Translations under genes and position numbers: made by a program
Shown: piece after piece, positions 7,653 to 15,965 of the stretch
How the letters are laid out: each line of letters begins with the position of its first letter
How positions within the stretch are numbered: position 1 is the stretch's first letter
The notes under the pieces: generated by a model
What the model saw: the letters and a program-made list of their open reading frames with translations, nothing else
Databases searched by the model: none
What the model was told of the DNA's origin: nothing
Origin: Bacillus australimaris
GTDB taxonomy: Bacteria > Bacillota > Bacilli > Bacillales > Bacillaceae
Direction: 5' to 3'
NCBI RefSeq assembly: GCF_001307105.1
Contig: NZ_LGYN01000005.1
Coordinates: forward strand, 1 to 49,367
DNA: 49,367 nt

Positions 7653-8429
7653 TTATTTCATTCGGATCACATAGGCATCGAGTAAAATGCGGGCAATGAC
7701 ATGAAGAGACAGGCGGGATCTGACTTCATAATCTGGGAAGAAAGATTGTTCACCTTTATATCCGACTAGTGTCATATCTGATATTTTACTTAATGTAGAA
7801 TCTATTCTTGTCGTAACGGTAATGGTTGTCACTTGCTTCATGCTGAGATTTTGACACGCTTCAACGAGCTCAGCTGTTTCCCCATTTAATGAAACAAAGA
7901 TGGCCAGTTCGTTTTTATCAATGTCTCGCGATTTTAGCCGAATGATATTCGGATCATCATGTACTTCACAGGTTTTTCCGATGAGCTGTAATTTGATCGT
8001 CATCTCTTTGGCGATCATCTCTGAAAAGCCCCTGCCGAAAATATAAATTTTATCTGCATTATGTATTTTTTGAACAGCATCTTCAATTTGCCCAATACTT
8101 TGCAGTTGAATCGTCTTTAAAACCTCTTCTTCATTTTTCCGAATGGCTAGTTTGATGTCTTCATCAATATTTTTGAGCTGGTCGCTTGCATCTGTCATTT
8201 TCTTTTCTTGTTTCAATCGATATTTAAAGGATGTATAGCCGTTGTAGCCGATTTTTTTCATCAGTCTGACAATTGTGGCTGTCGACACATTGGCTCTTTC
8301 GCTTAAAGTGACAATGGATAAGGTGGAGATATCCTCTAAATGCTGGTGAATGTAATTGAGTAAATAGCGTTCTGTTTCACTTAACGTTTGATACACATCA
8401 CTTGGGATGTTAAATAATGATTCATTCAA
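7653..8429 (-). CDS. RpiR family (HTH-SIS) regulator of the PTS operon
   Basis: 258 aa. Residues 1 to about 75 form the RpiR helix-turn-helix ('SIVTLSERANVSTATIVRLMKKIGYNGYTSFKYRLK'). About 110-240 form a SIS phosphosugar-binding domain ('ADKIYIFGRGFSEMIAKEMTIKLQLIGK' and 'NELAIFVSLNGETAELVEACQNL'). These regulators sense a phosphorylated sugar through SIS and control the neighbouring sugar genes. The start is TTG at 8429, 7 nt after AAGGGGG. Upstream of and co-directional with fruK-EIIBC-EIIA-aldolase, it most likely responds to the sugar phosphate they handle; sign of control not visible. Confidence 0.88.
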   Translation of the reverse strand: MNESLFNIPSDVYQTLSETERYLLNYIHQHLEDISTLSIVTLSERANVSTATIVRLMKKIGYNGYTSFKYRLKQEKKMTDASDQLKNIDEDIKLAIRKNEEEVLKTIQLQSIGQIEDAVQKIHNADKIYIFGRGFSEMIAKEMTIKLQLIGKTCEVHDDPNIIRLKSRDIDKNELAIFVSLNGETAELVEACQNLSMKQVTTITVTTRIDSTLSKISDMTLVGYKGEQSFFPDYEVRSRLSLHVIARILLDAYVIRMK

Positions 8430-8454
8430 TTCGATTCCCCCTTACTCATTTCAT

Positions 8455-8482
8455 ACTATAATTAAATGCCCAATAAAAACAA
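8455..8482 (-). promoter_or_regulatory. Candidate promoter of the rpiR-type gene
   Basis: Minus-strand TTGTTT (8482-8477), 16-nt spacer and TATAGT (8460-8455), 26 nt before the TTG start. The fit to a sigma-A promoter is moderate. Confidence 0.45.
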
Positions 8483-8588
8483 GATGATTCTTTTGTCATG
8501 TATTTTGTTGAAAATCCAATATGAGTGAAATTTTATTTTTGACATAAACTAAGGGAAAGTCGTTTCTCTGTGAAAGGAGCTGATACGT

Positions 8589-9995
8589 ATGCTTCATCTT
8601 TTGTTTTTTCTCATCCTTCTCTATGTCATTTATGTCTTTTTGACCGCATTTGTTTTGTTTTATTTACCGATACAAAAAACATGCAAAGAACATTGTATTT
8701 ATAAAGCCTCTTCGATTTCAGGAGACGATCAGGGCACAAATCAAGTGATGCTGCTTGACGATGGATTTGAGTCGGGTCAGGTCAGAATTCAAATGATTCG
8801 TGAAGCAAAGAGGATGATTCGCCTTAGCTATTATTCCATTCAAAAGGGAAAAACAGCCGAATGGGTACTAGGTGCTTTAATTGAAGCAGCAGATCGAGGG
8901 GTAAAAGTTCAGCTGTTGTTAGACGGCATCTGCCACAGTCTGCGCGGACCGCTGAAGCATTTGCGCTATGCCGTGGCCAATCATCCGAACATGGCCATTC
9001 GTTTTTATGAGCCCTTTCGTTTGTTTAAGCCATGGACGTGGCATAACCGTCTCCATGATAAGCTGCTGCTGGCAGATGGCAAAGTGGCTGTGATGGGCGG
9101 AAGAAATATCGGGGATAAATACTTTGCAGATCAGCCGCCGAAAGACTTTGCATTTGACCGTGATGTGCTGATCTATAACGGTAAAAAAGGAAAAGTATTA
9201 GATGAAATGGAGCAATATTTTGTTTATTTATGGAATCATGACTTTACAAAAAGAACAAAAGATGTGTTCTCCAAGAAAAAAGCAAAAAAAGGATTAAAAC
9301 TAAGAAAGCGTCTGCTTAGGTCGTATCAAGAGGCAGTGCGTACGAAAGAGCCTTTTGTAATGTCCTCCTTTGATTGGTCAGCAGATGCCACCTCAGTAAA
9401 ACAGATTGCATTTTTCACAAATCCTGTGGAGCGATTCAATAAGCGTCCTCTTGTGCTGAAAAAGCTAAATGATTTGGCCCACCGGGCAAAGCGCTCTGTG
9501 CTCATTCAAACGCCTTATGTCATCCCGACACGTCCAATGAAAGACGGTCTTACTCCTTTAGCCAGCGAGATTCAAACGACAGTTGTCACGAATTCTCTTA
9601 CTGCGACGCCAAATCCGTTAGCTTTTGCAGGATATTTAAGCACGAAAAAAGAACTGATGAAAACAGGAGTTCATTTGTACGAATATGAAGGTCCCTATTC
9701 CATTCACGCGAAATCCATGGTGATTGATGATTATTTAAGTATCATTGGGACATATAATTTAGATGCGAGATCTAGTTTTTTAAACACAGAGTCGATTTTG
9801 GTTATTGATAGTGCCCCGTTTGCGTTATCACTTACTCAGGCAATAGAGCGAAAAATCGCATATAGTATTCTCGTCGCAAAGGACAAAGAAGCCTATAAAG
9901 CGGGCGACTATGGGCAGAAAAAAAAGCCTTTGATGAAAAGGCTTCTTTTAAGCGGTTTATCCGCGCTAACAGTTTTCTGGCGGCGATTAATTTAA
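8589..9995 (+). CDS. Phospholipase D / cardiolipin-synthase-like protein
   Basis: 468 aa. An N-terminal membrane segment (about residues 2-26) is followed by two PLD catalytic halves. The first HKD motif is in 'RLHDKLLLADGKVAVMGGRNIGD' (about 155-175) and the second in 'SIHAKSMVIDDYLSIIGTYNLDARS' (about 377-400). HKD pairs form the covalent phospho-His site of cardiolipin synthases and related phosphatidyltransferases at the membrane. The single N-terminal helix and the lack of a second one differ from standard ClsA, so it may be a ClsB/YwiE-like or lipoteichoic-acid-related enzyme. RBS AAAGGAG; ATG at 8589. Monocistronic between the divergent PTS regulator and a palindromic element. Confidence 0.88.
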   Translation: MLHLLFFLILLYVIYVFLTAFVLFYLPIQKTCKEHCIYKASSISGDDQGTNQVMLLDDGFESGQVRIQMIREAKRMIRLSYYSIQKGKTAEWVLGALIEAADRGVKVQLLLDGICHSLRGPLKHLRYAVANHPNMAIRFYEPFRLFKPWTWHNRLHDKLLLADGKVAVMGGRNIGDKYFADQPPKDFAFDRDVLIYNGKKGKVLDEMEQYFVYLWNHDFTKRTKDVFSKKKAKKGLKLRKRLLRSYQEAVRTKEPFVMSSFDWSADATSVKQIAFFTNPVERFNKRPLVLKKLNDLAHRAKRSVLIQTPYVIPTRPMKDGLTPLASEIQTTVVTNSLTATPNPLAFAGYLSTKKELMKTGVHLYEYEGPYSIHAKSMVIDDYLSIIGTYNLDARSSFLNTESILVIDSAPFALSLTQAIERKIAYSILVAKDKEAYKAGDYGQKKKPLMKRLLLSGLSALTVFWRRLI

Positions 9996-9999
9996 AAAA

Positions 10000-10023
10000 G
10001 GGCAGCCACTATTGTGGCAGCCC
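10000..10023. terminator. Hairpin after the PLD gene
   Basis: Arms GGGCAGCCAC (10000-10009) and GTGGCAGCCC (10014-10023), one A-A mismatch. A-run on its left gives a U-run for minus-strand transcripts; there is no T-run on the plus side. It abuts the palindromic element and may be part of it. Confidence 0.5.
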
Positions 10024-10145
10024 TCAGCGTGTAGACAAACCCTCGCATTCGGTGTCAGTTCTGCGTGCCGGTGCTCACGAATCTCACATTCGCTCCGCTC
10101 CAGTACTCGTCCTTTCTAGACTGCAAAGGTTTTCTATCACGCTGA
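10024..10145. repeat. 122-bp palindromic MITE-like element
   Basis: Starts TCAGCGTG and ends CACGCTGA. The terminal inverted repeat continues imperfectly for about 24 nt (AGACAAACC opposite AGAAAACC, then CGCA opposite TGCA). The interior is GC-rich and has no frame. Size and shape fit a non-autonomous palindromic repeat or an RNA gene. No second copy was seen in this window. Confidence 0.5.
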
Positions 10146-10152
10146 AAAAAAG

Positions 10153-10195
10153 AAGAGAAAGGGCTAAAATAAAGATCATTTTAGCCCTTTCTCTT
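10153..10195 (-). terminator. Terminator of the DMT-Crp-DMT operon, overlapping the last stop codon
   Basis: Perfect 18-bp stem (10153-10170 with 10178-10195), followed on the minus strand by a T-run. The stop codon of the last gene (10178-10176) falls at the edge of the loop, so the end of the gene forms half the terminator. Confidence 0.85.
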
Positions 10196-10655
10196 GTGAT
10201 TGAGCTTCGTCTGTTTGCTCAAATTTGGTCAGTTTAAACACTAAGATCCCTGCAACAATGACAATGACACCTAATAGTTTTGTAATAGAAAATTCGACTT
10301 TCTCTAACCCAAGCCAGCCAAGCGAATCAAACAAAAGCGCGCATCCTAGCTGTGAGATCAGGACAATCGAAATTCCATAAGTCGGCCCAAGCCGTTTAAT
10401 GCCCTGTACGAGGCAGATGACAACCCCTACCCCAATGGCTCCGCTGATCCAGTACCACGCTTCCATGTGTCTTAATTGAAACATGCCAGTTCCTTCAAGT
10501 AAAAGACCCATCAAAAGTGAAGCGATAAAGCCCATTCCAAGGACAAGTGTTGTTGTGGACCAAGAGCCTGTATGCTCACTGACCTTACTGTTAAAAATGG
10601 TTTGAAGGCTGACGAGTGCGCCAGCCGTGATGGCTAATCCTATCCCTATGATCAT
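10176..10655 (-). CDS. DMT family transporter, YdcZ (DUF606) type
   Basis: 159 aa with five hydrophobic segments and almost no loops ('IGLAITAGALVSLQTIFNSKVSEHTGSW' at the start, then four more), as in the YdcZ branch of the drug/metabolite transporter superfamily. Such half-size proteins usually act as pairs, and a second member is encoded at the other end of the same operon. Substrate unknown. The C-terminal tail is hydrophilic and overlaps the terminator. ATG at 10655 lies 21 nt downstream of the Crp-type gene. Confidence 0.82.
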   Translation of the reverse strand: MIIGIGLAITAGALVSLQTIFNSKVSEHTGSWSTTTLVLGMGFIASLLMGLLLEGTGMFQLRHMEAWYWISGAIGVGVVICLVQGIKRLGPTYGISIVLISQLGCALLFDSLGWLGLEKVEFSITKLLGVIVIVAGILVFKLTKFEQTDEAQSQEKGLK

Positions 10656-10676
10656 GTCTACATCCCTTCATTTCTT

Positions 10677-11357
10677 CTATTCATAAATGTTGCGTTCCGC
10701 TATCTCTAAGAGTCCTTCCCGGTCAAGAATCGTAATCTCTCCTCTTCGCCTCTCTATCAGCCCTTTTTCACAGAATTGCTGAATGACTCGGTTAATATGA
10801 CGATAGCTTGTTCCAATTAAGCTTGCTGCATCAGTAAGACGAAGTGCGTTTGCCCTGTTATCACCTGTTAAAACAGACAATAAGTAGCTTGCGAGCCTTA
10901 CCTCTACAGGATATAAAAGGTGGAAGCTCAAATCGTTTGATTTTGTATAAAATTTGTTTGTGATGCCTTTTAGCAGAAAGGTTAACACACGTGGATCATC
11001 CTTCGCATGACGCATGAGCGCTTGATGAGAAATTCTAAGCATATGTACTTCTGTGACAGCCTCTACTGTATTGACCATATCTGTCTGCTGAACGTATTCA
11101 ATATCTCCAATCGCTTCAAGAGGATGCTTAAAGCAAAGAATAAAGGTTTTTCCTTCTTTTGTGGTGGTGAAAATCTTTAATTTCCCTTTTACTAACAAGT
11201 GCAGGTACTCCCTCTTATCACCTTTGGAACAAATCAGTTCACCTTGCTCATAGCGCCATAAGCTCACGTATGATATGAGTTTTTGATGAAAGACGTTTTC
11301 TAATTGATGTGTCTTGAGATAAGACGAAAATAGGGATTCATCATGAAGCTCTTCCAT
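10677..11357 (-). CDS. Crp/Fnr family regulator (YeiL-like)
   Basis: 226 aa. An N-terminal cyclic-nucleotide-binding-like beta-roll ('YEQGELICSKGDKREYLHLLVKGKLKIFTTTKEGK') leads into a C-terminal winged helix with recognition segment 'LTDAASLIGTSYRHINRVIQQFCEKGLIERRRGEI'. There is no cluster of four cysteines, so it is not an Fe-S FNR. It sits between two YdcZ-type transporter genes, 13 and 21 nt from them, and presumably controls them. GGACATATGTCC just after the operon promoter is a candidate target. Ligand unknown. Confidence 0.85.
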   Translation of the reverse strand: MEELHDESLFSSYLKTHQLENVFHQKLISYVSLWRYEQGELICSKGDKREYLHLLVKGKLKIFTTTKEGKTFILCFKHPLEAIGDIEYVQQTDMVNTVEAVTEVHMLRISHQALMRHAKDDPRVLTFLLKGITNKFYTKSNDLSFHLLYPVEVRLASYLLSVLTGDNRANALRLTDAASLIGTSYRHINRVIQQFCEKGLIERRRGEITILDREGLLEIAERNIYE

Positions 11358-11370
11358 CTGACGCCCTCCT

Positions 11371-11796
11371 TTATAGCTTTAAAATAATCACGCCTGCGAT
11401 CATCAATAAAATTCCTGCATAATGCGGCCATTTCATTTTCTTCTTCTGTACACCAAACCATCCTATTGCATCGATTGCAAAGGTAAAAGCAAGCTGTGCA
11501 ATGAGCAAAGCAGCAATGGTCAGTGTGACACCGATCATTTGAATCGCAGTGACTTCATTGAAAATAATAATGGCTGCAAATGCGCCTCCAATTAAATAAA
11601 GCGGCTCCACCTTTCGATATTCTCGAAAGTGTCCGTCCCGTACGATCAGTAAAATAATAAGTGAGATGATAAAACCGGTCAGCTGCGTGATGGTTGCCGC
11701 CTGCCATGTCCCGATATCCTGGCTGATTCTTGCGTTGGCTACGCCTTGAAGCGTAATACAAGCGCCTCCTAATAAAGCGAAAATAACACCTTTCAT
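11371..11796 (-). CDS. DMT family transporter, YdcZ (DUF606) type
   Basis: 141 aa. Begins 'MKGVIFALLGGACITLQGVANARISQDIGTW' and has five hydrophobic segments, like its partner at 10176-10655. Both share the 'G..AG...LQ...N..IS...G.W' opening of YdcZ proteins, so an old duplication giving a heteromeric transporter is likely. The longer frame to 11877 passes through the leader and promoter; ATG at 11796 after AAGGAG (11-nt spacing, rather long) is preferred. First gene of a three-gene operon with the Crp-type regulator. Confidence 0.82.
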   Translation of the reverse strand: MKGVIFALLGGACITLQGVANARISQDIGTWQAATITQLTGFIISLIILLIVRDGHFREYRKVEPLYLIGGAFAAIIIFNEVTAIQMIGVTLTIAALLIAQLAFTFAIDAIGWFGVQKKKMKWPHYAGILLMIAGVIILKL

Positions 11797-11862
11797 TCGT
11801 TCAAATGCTCCTTCTTTTTTCTGTCTAGTTCCATTAAATGATAGATGGCCTGATGTTGAAAA

Positions 11863-11890
11863 GGACATATGTCCCACTTTGCGTATTATA
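11863..11890 (-). promoter_or_regulatory. Promoter -10 and downstream operator of the DMT operon
   Basis: Minus-strand TATAAT at 11890-11885 with a poor -35. A perfect 12-bp palindrome GGACATATGTCC at 11863-11874 falls at about +4 to +15 of the expected transcript, a position typical of a repressor site; the Crp-type protein of the operon is the obvious candidate to bind. Confidence 0.5.
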
Positions 11891-12008
11891 TCAGAAACTT
11901 TTTCTTTTGCAGTTTCATCGTTTTAGATTTTTCACAGTGGGTACAGTTTTATATCAGCTGAAAACAGAATATAGAACTGAATCACATATAAAAAGGAGAT
12001 ATGTCAGA

Positions 12009-13436
12009 ATGAGAAATCAAGAGAAGCATTTTATTAACGGAGAGTGGATCGCATCAACAGGAAACGAAACGACGGAAGTCATCAATCCCGCAACAGAGGA
12101 AGTCATTGGCACAATTAGTTTAGGAACAAAAGAAGATTTAGATAAGGCAGTGAAAGCAGCTCGTTCCGCCTTCCCTTCTTTCTCAAAAACATCTCGAAAT
12201 GAACGAGTAAAAATGCTAGAAAATATTGTGCGCGGCTACGAGAAGCGGAAGGATGAACTAATAGAAATCATGACACAAGAGCTCGGTGCACCTCTGAAAG
12301 TATCAGAAGAGGTTCATTATCAAATGGGATATGAACATTTTTCTAAAGCAGCGGAGGCACTTAAATCGTATACATTTACTGAGGACCGCGGCGGACATAC
12401 CATTATAAAAGAAGCGATTGGCGTCAGCGGACTGATTACCCCTTGGAATTTCCCAACAAATCAAACATCCCTTAAAATCGCAGGTGCCATTGCAGCAGGC
12501 TCACCAGTTGTTTTAAAGCCTGCGGAAATTACACCTTTTGCCGCAATGATTCTTGCAGACATCATTGATGAAGCAGGCGTACCGAAAGGCGTTTTCAACC
12601 TAGTAAACGGAACTGGTGACGTCATTGGTGACGGGATTAGCTCACATCCTGATATTGACTTTGTTTCATTCACTGGATCTGGTGCCGTTGGCTCTAAAAT
12701 AATGGAAAATGCTGCAGACAATATTAAGAAAGTGGCACTTGAGCTTGGCGGGAAATCCCCTCTTATCGTCTTAGATGATGCAGATGTGGATGAGGCAGCC
12801 GAAACCGCCGTTCATCATATTGCGATGAATACAGGTCAAGTGTGTTCCGCAGCCACACGCGTGCTGATTCCAGAATCAATGAAAGACGCGTTTGAAAAAG
12901 CGCTGCTGAATGCCCTGCCGAAGTTTACAGTGGGTGACCCGAGAGAAGATCATGCTACTGGACCGCTTGTATCCAAAAAGCAATGGGATACCGTGCAATC
13001 TTATATTGAAAAAGGAATGGAAGAAGGTGCTAACCTGCTTGCTGGGGGAACTGGGAAGCCGGACGGGATAGACAAAGGATATTTTGCCAAGCATACTATT
13101 TTCACAAATGTAAAAAATGATATGACCATTGCGCAAGAGGAAATATTCGGACCCGTCATGAGTGTGATCACATATCAAGACCTGGATCATGCCCTTGAGA
13201 TTGCCAATGATACAGTGTATGGCCTTGCTGGGTATGTGGTTGGAAAAGATGAAAAAACATTAAAATATGTAGCTGAACATATTCGTGCTGGACAAATTAC
13301 CATTAACAATGCCGAAACAGATTACTTTGCCCCGTTTGGCGGCTTTAAGCAATCTGGTATTGGAAGAGAATGGGGAGACTTCGGAATCGAGGAATATTTA
13401 GAAGTGAAAGCTGTGATGGGACTTCCAACGGCGTAA
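12009..13436 (+). CDS. NAD(P)-dependent aldehyde dehydrogenase
   Basis: 475 aa ALDH. Elements seen: '[11 protein letters not shown]' (oxyanion Asn), '[12 protein letters not shown]' (Rossmann loop), '[11 protein letters not shown]' (catalytic Glu), '[11 protein letters not shown]' (catalytic Cys) and 'EEIFGPV' near the C-terminus. It oxidises an aldehyde to the acid in the cytoplasm; the substrate cannot be read from sequence. ATG at 12009 follows AAAAGGAG; the frame from 11838 extends into the divergent promoter region and is not used. Monocistronic, divergent from the DMT operon, with its own terminator. It ends at the left border of an AT-rich island. Confidence 0.9.
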   Translation: MRNQEKHFINGEWIASTGNETTEVINPATEEVIGTISLGTKEDLDKAVKAARSAFPSFSKTSRNERVKMLENIVRGYEKRKDELIEIMTQELGAPLKVSEEVHYQMGYEHFSKAAEALKSYTFTEDRGGHTIIKEAIGVSGLITPWNFPTNQTSLKIAGAIAAGSPVVLKPAEITPFAAMILADIIDEAGVPKGVFNLVNGTGDVIGDGISSHPDIDFVSFTGSGAVGSKIMENAADNIKKVALELGGKSPLIVLDDADVDEAAETAVHHIAMNTGQVCSAATRVLIPESMKDAFEKALLNALPKFTVGDPREDHATGPLVSKKQWDTVQSYIEKGMEEGANLLAGGTGKPDGIDKGYFAKHTIFTNVKNDMTIAQEEIFGPVMSVITYQDLDHALEIANDTVYGLAGYVVGKDEKTLKYVAEHIRAGQITINNAETDYFAPFGGFKQSGIGREWGDFGIEEYLEVKAVMGLPTA

Positions 13437-13440
13437 TTTT

Positions 13441-13472
13441 AGGAGAAAAACCTTAGGGTTTTTCTCCTTTTT
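13441..13472 (+). terminator. Terminator of the aldehyde dehydrogenase gene
   Basis: 12-bp stem (13441-13452 with 13457-13468), 4-nt loop, then a T-run. Confidence 0.9.
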
Positions 13473-13494
13473 CATGATAGAAAGAATCTGCTCC

Positions 13495-13839
13495 CTACTT
13501 ATCCATAATGATGTGATATTTTTCGACCATTGCTTTAGGAGGAAACGATTCTTGTAACTCATCAAACCAAATCTCAATCGTTTGACCGTGTGACAGCTTT
13601 TTAGAATCTACTTTCGTTAAGTCGATTATGATGAGATCGTCTTTATACTTATCAATAAGAAGTTGTGTATTCAATGAATCATCGCTTTTTAGAGGCTTTT
13701 TATTGTTTATAAGAAGTAAATTCGTCTCCTCTTTTCTTAGCAGGATGCCTTTTTTTGAAAAAGATGTTGTTGTTTTATTCTGATGATTGTGTGTATTTTT
13801 TATATTGCCTTTTGGAGAATGTAATAAAATGAGAAACAT
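13495..13839 (-). CDS. DUF3221-like protein, probably 5'-truncated
   Basis: 114 codons. The C-terminal half ('LIIIDLTKVDSKKLSHGQTIEIWFDELQESFPPKAMVEKYHIIMDK') looks like the DUF3221 fold of small secreted Bacillus lipoproteins, with the family's 'G..V.IW......ESFP..A.....' pattern. Family members normally begin with a lipoprotein signal and cysteine; here the N-terminus has neither, and there is no Shine-Dalgarno before the ATG at 13839 or before any other start. It is probably a decayed remnant, very AT-rich and inside the accessory island. Function unknown. Confidence 0.5.
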   Translation of the reverse strand: MFLILLHSPKGNIKNTHNHQNKTTTSFSKKGILLRKEETNLLLINNKKPLKSDDSLNTQLLIDKYKDDLIIIDLTKVDSKKLSHGQTIEIWFDELQESFPPKAMVEKYHIIMDK

Positions 13840-14142
13840 TTAAGATGACAATTTGAAAAAAGTTTATTTATATAGCTTCAATTACGTCAACTATAATATG
13901 TCTCTTTTCAATTCTTCTGCTTTGAATTCTTAGAACAAAAACGTCATATATACGTCCTGCATTTCTGTAGGATACTTTATACATTTTTATATTAAAACTC
14001 TCCACGATACAATTCATCGTACTCAGACAAGAGACAAAGGTACTTTTTCCCAATATAATACATTATTATTATCTTATATACTAATAGTTCAATCTAAACC
14101 ATAGATGAAATCCCAATTCCATTTTACATAAATTTAACTAAG
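13840..14142. other. AT-rich spacer, no supported gene
   Basis: Contains one 61-codon minus frame (13868-14053) without ribosome site or recognisable family; its last 40 residues look somewhat protein-like, so it could be a relic. Nothing else seen. Confidence 0.35.
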
Positions 14143-14166
14143 AGAAAAGACCCCTAACTGGGGCCG
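14143..14166 (-). terminator. Short terminator after the protease-nuclease gene
   Basis: CCCC (14151-14154) / GGGG (14160-14163) core hairpin with 5-nt loop. On the minus strand it is followed by TCTTTTCTC, 12 nt past the stop. Confidence 0.5.
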
Positions 14167-14177
14167 CTTCCCAAAAC

Positions 14178-15965
14178 CTAAAACTTAATATCCTTTACCT
14201 TTTCAACAACATATCCTTGTATTAATTCTAAATTCTTAGGTTCATGTTCTCTTAAATCATTAAAATTCAATCCAGTAATTGATTCAATATAAGCTATTGT
14301 GACTTGGTAAGTTTTATATTCACCATAAGCAAATTCTAAATTATCAATAAGTGTTTTTTGACTCTGCAAATAAGCTGTCGCAGAAATTCGGCCATCTTCT
14401 TTAATCATTACTGCTATTTTCCAGAATTCAGATGGTATGCGAATTCCCCTATAAAGTTTATCATCTTTTCGAAAAACCGGACCAGTGAAAACGCTTGCTT
14501 TAAAATTATATTTTTTGGCATTATCTAGTATATAGTCCTCAAGATCATTCCATATCCCCTGATTAAAAGTTGAATATTGAGGTGAACAATTAGTATAATG
14601 AAAAGTATCTTTATTTGCTTTTTCTGCGTTTACTCCCCACACTGGATCACGACGTCGAACTAAATGCCCTTTGTCTAATTCATTATCAACATAAAGTTCA
14701 TTACCACATTGATATTCAATATCAATTCGCGGATCATAGTACCACTTTTTCTCTCTTTTGACATCTTCTAATTTTCCTCCATCTATATTAACTGCAGTAT
14801 AATAGGCTAAACGACGTGATTTACTCATAACAATTGAAAAATGGGTATAATCAAGAATAGTCCCCCCATTTTTAAGAAGAGTAATATCGTCTTTTATATC
14901 AGAATTTAATTTCGGATGGGGTACTTCATAATTTTCCCCTAAAAATTTTGGGTCATAACCTTTTAAACCTTCGTACCACTCAAGTCCTAATTGCTCAATC
15001 TCTATTTTTTCATTTTTGTCAATCGCCTCTGGAGTCTTAGCATAAAGCATATTCAATAATTCATATTGAACCCTCTCTAAATTTGGCCGCTGATCCTCTA
15101 AATATTTCATAATACTGCTTATTCTTATCCCCTCATTTATTAACGCTTTAGATTCATTTTTAGGATCTTTTACAGCTGCATGATGTAGACCAACAACAAT
15201 CCATTGGTCGTTAAAAACAGGCGATCCAGAACTTCCTCGTTTTGTATCTGTGGAATAATGGATATAGCTATCAAAAATATCTTTCACTTGATTTTCTCTC
15301 ACTGTTACCGCTTTTGGTGCCCCAGACGGATGTTGTATAATAGACACATACTCACCAAGCAACACCTTCCCGGTACTAGGGAGTAAAGGTAAATAATAAA
15401 AGTCGCTTAATGATGTATTGTCACTTGATACTTCTTCTACTGCTACCAAAGTAAAATCAAGACTTTGATTCGTGATAAAAAAACGTTTGGGTGTAAAACG
15501 AAAGCTTTTGATTTGTTTGTCCAAATTATTCAAATCAAGCTCATAATTAAATTGAGCAACGCTAAATATTGCATCTTCTTCATCTCTTAATACATGATTG
15601 TTTGTTAACAATAATGATGGGGATACGAGAAAACCTGTTCCATGACCACGTATCCTCCCAATCTTATCTCGAACCTCTATTCTACAAACAGATTTAGCAG
15701 CTTTTAAACCAGCTTCAAGATATGAGATAGGTAATAAATCATCTTCTCCCAATATATTCTCTAGCGCAAGACCGTTTCGTCGATCTATCAAATTTTTTCG
15801 TTTTGTGACACGCTCTTGAGTATCCACCTCTACGGGAAGTTGATGTTTTAGCTCATTGGCAATCCTTTCTCTTTCACTCTTCCTTTCACTGTATCGCTCC
15901 ATTGCTTTTTGTTGTTGCATCTCTACTAGTTTTTGATTAAAATCCTCAAAGCCTTCAAATGACAT
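14178..15965 (-). CDS. Trypsin-like protease fused to an NUC-type DNA/RNA non-specific endonuclease
   Basis: 595 aa, no signal peptide. Residues 1-60: charged, coiled-coil-like. About 90-290: trypsin-like protease with 'GTGFLVSPSLLLTNNHVLRD' (catalytic His124), 'SLDFTLVAVEE' (Asp170) and 'TKRGSSGSPVFN' (Ser246). About 365-560: NUC/endonuclease-G-like domain with 'LDKGHLVRRRDP' (general base His434 of the DRGH motif) and the metal-binding Asn in 'FNQGIWNDLE' (about 468). Both catalytic sets look intact. Cytoplasmic protease-nuclease fusions are known among bacterial conflict systems, where proteolysis may unleash the effector; that role here is inference. ATG at 15965 follows a GGGGG ribosome site by 7 nt. 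It lies in an AT-rich island, 600 bp upstream of which, on the same strand, is a HEPN protein gene. Confidence 0.85.
   Translation of the reverse strand: MSFEGFEDFNQKLVEMQQQKAMERYSERKSERERIANELKHQLPVEVDTQERVTKRKNLIDRRNGLALENILGEDDLLPISYLEAGLKAAKSVCRIEVRDKIGRIRGHGTGFLVSPSLLLTNNHVLRDEEDAIFSVAQFNYELDLNNLDKQIKSFRFTPKRFFITNQSLDFTLVAVEEVSSDNTSLSDFYYLPLLPSTGKVLLGEYVSIIQHPSGAPKAVTVRENQVKDIFDSYIHYSTDTKRGSSGSPVFNDQWIVVGLHHAAVKDPKNESKALINEGIRISSIMKYLEDQRPNLERVQYELLNMLYAKTPEAIDKNEKIEIEQLGLEWYEGLKGYDPKFLGENYEVPHPKLNSDIKDDITLLKNGGTILDYTHFSIVMSKSRRLAYYTAVNIDGGKLEDVKREKKWYYDPRIDIEYQCGNELYVDNELDKGHLVRRRDPVWGVNAEKANKDTFHYTNCSPQYSTFNQGIWNDLEDYILDNAKKYNFKASVFTGPVFRKDDKLYRGIRIPSEFWKIAVMIKEDGRISATAYLQSQKTLIDNLEFAYGEYKTYQVTIAYIESITGLNFNDLREHEPKNLELIQGYVVEKVKDIKF

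Noticed and set aside
13868..14053. 61-codon minus frame in the island
   Set aside because: No ribosome site or family; kept only as a possible relic.
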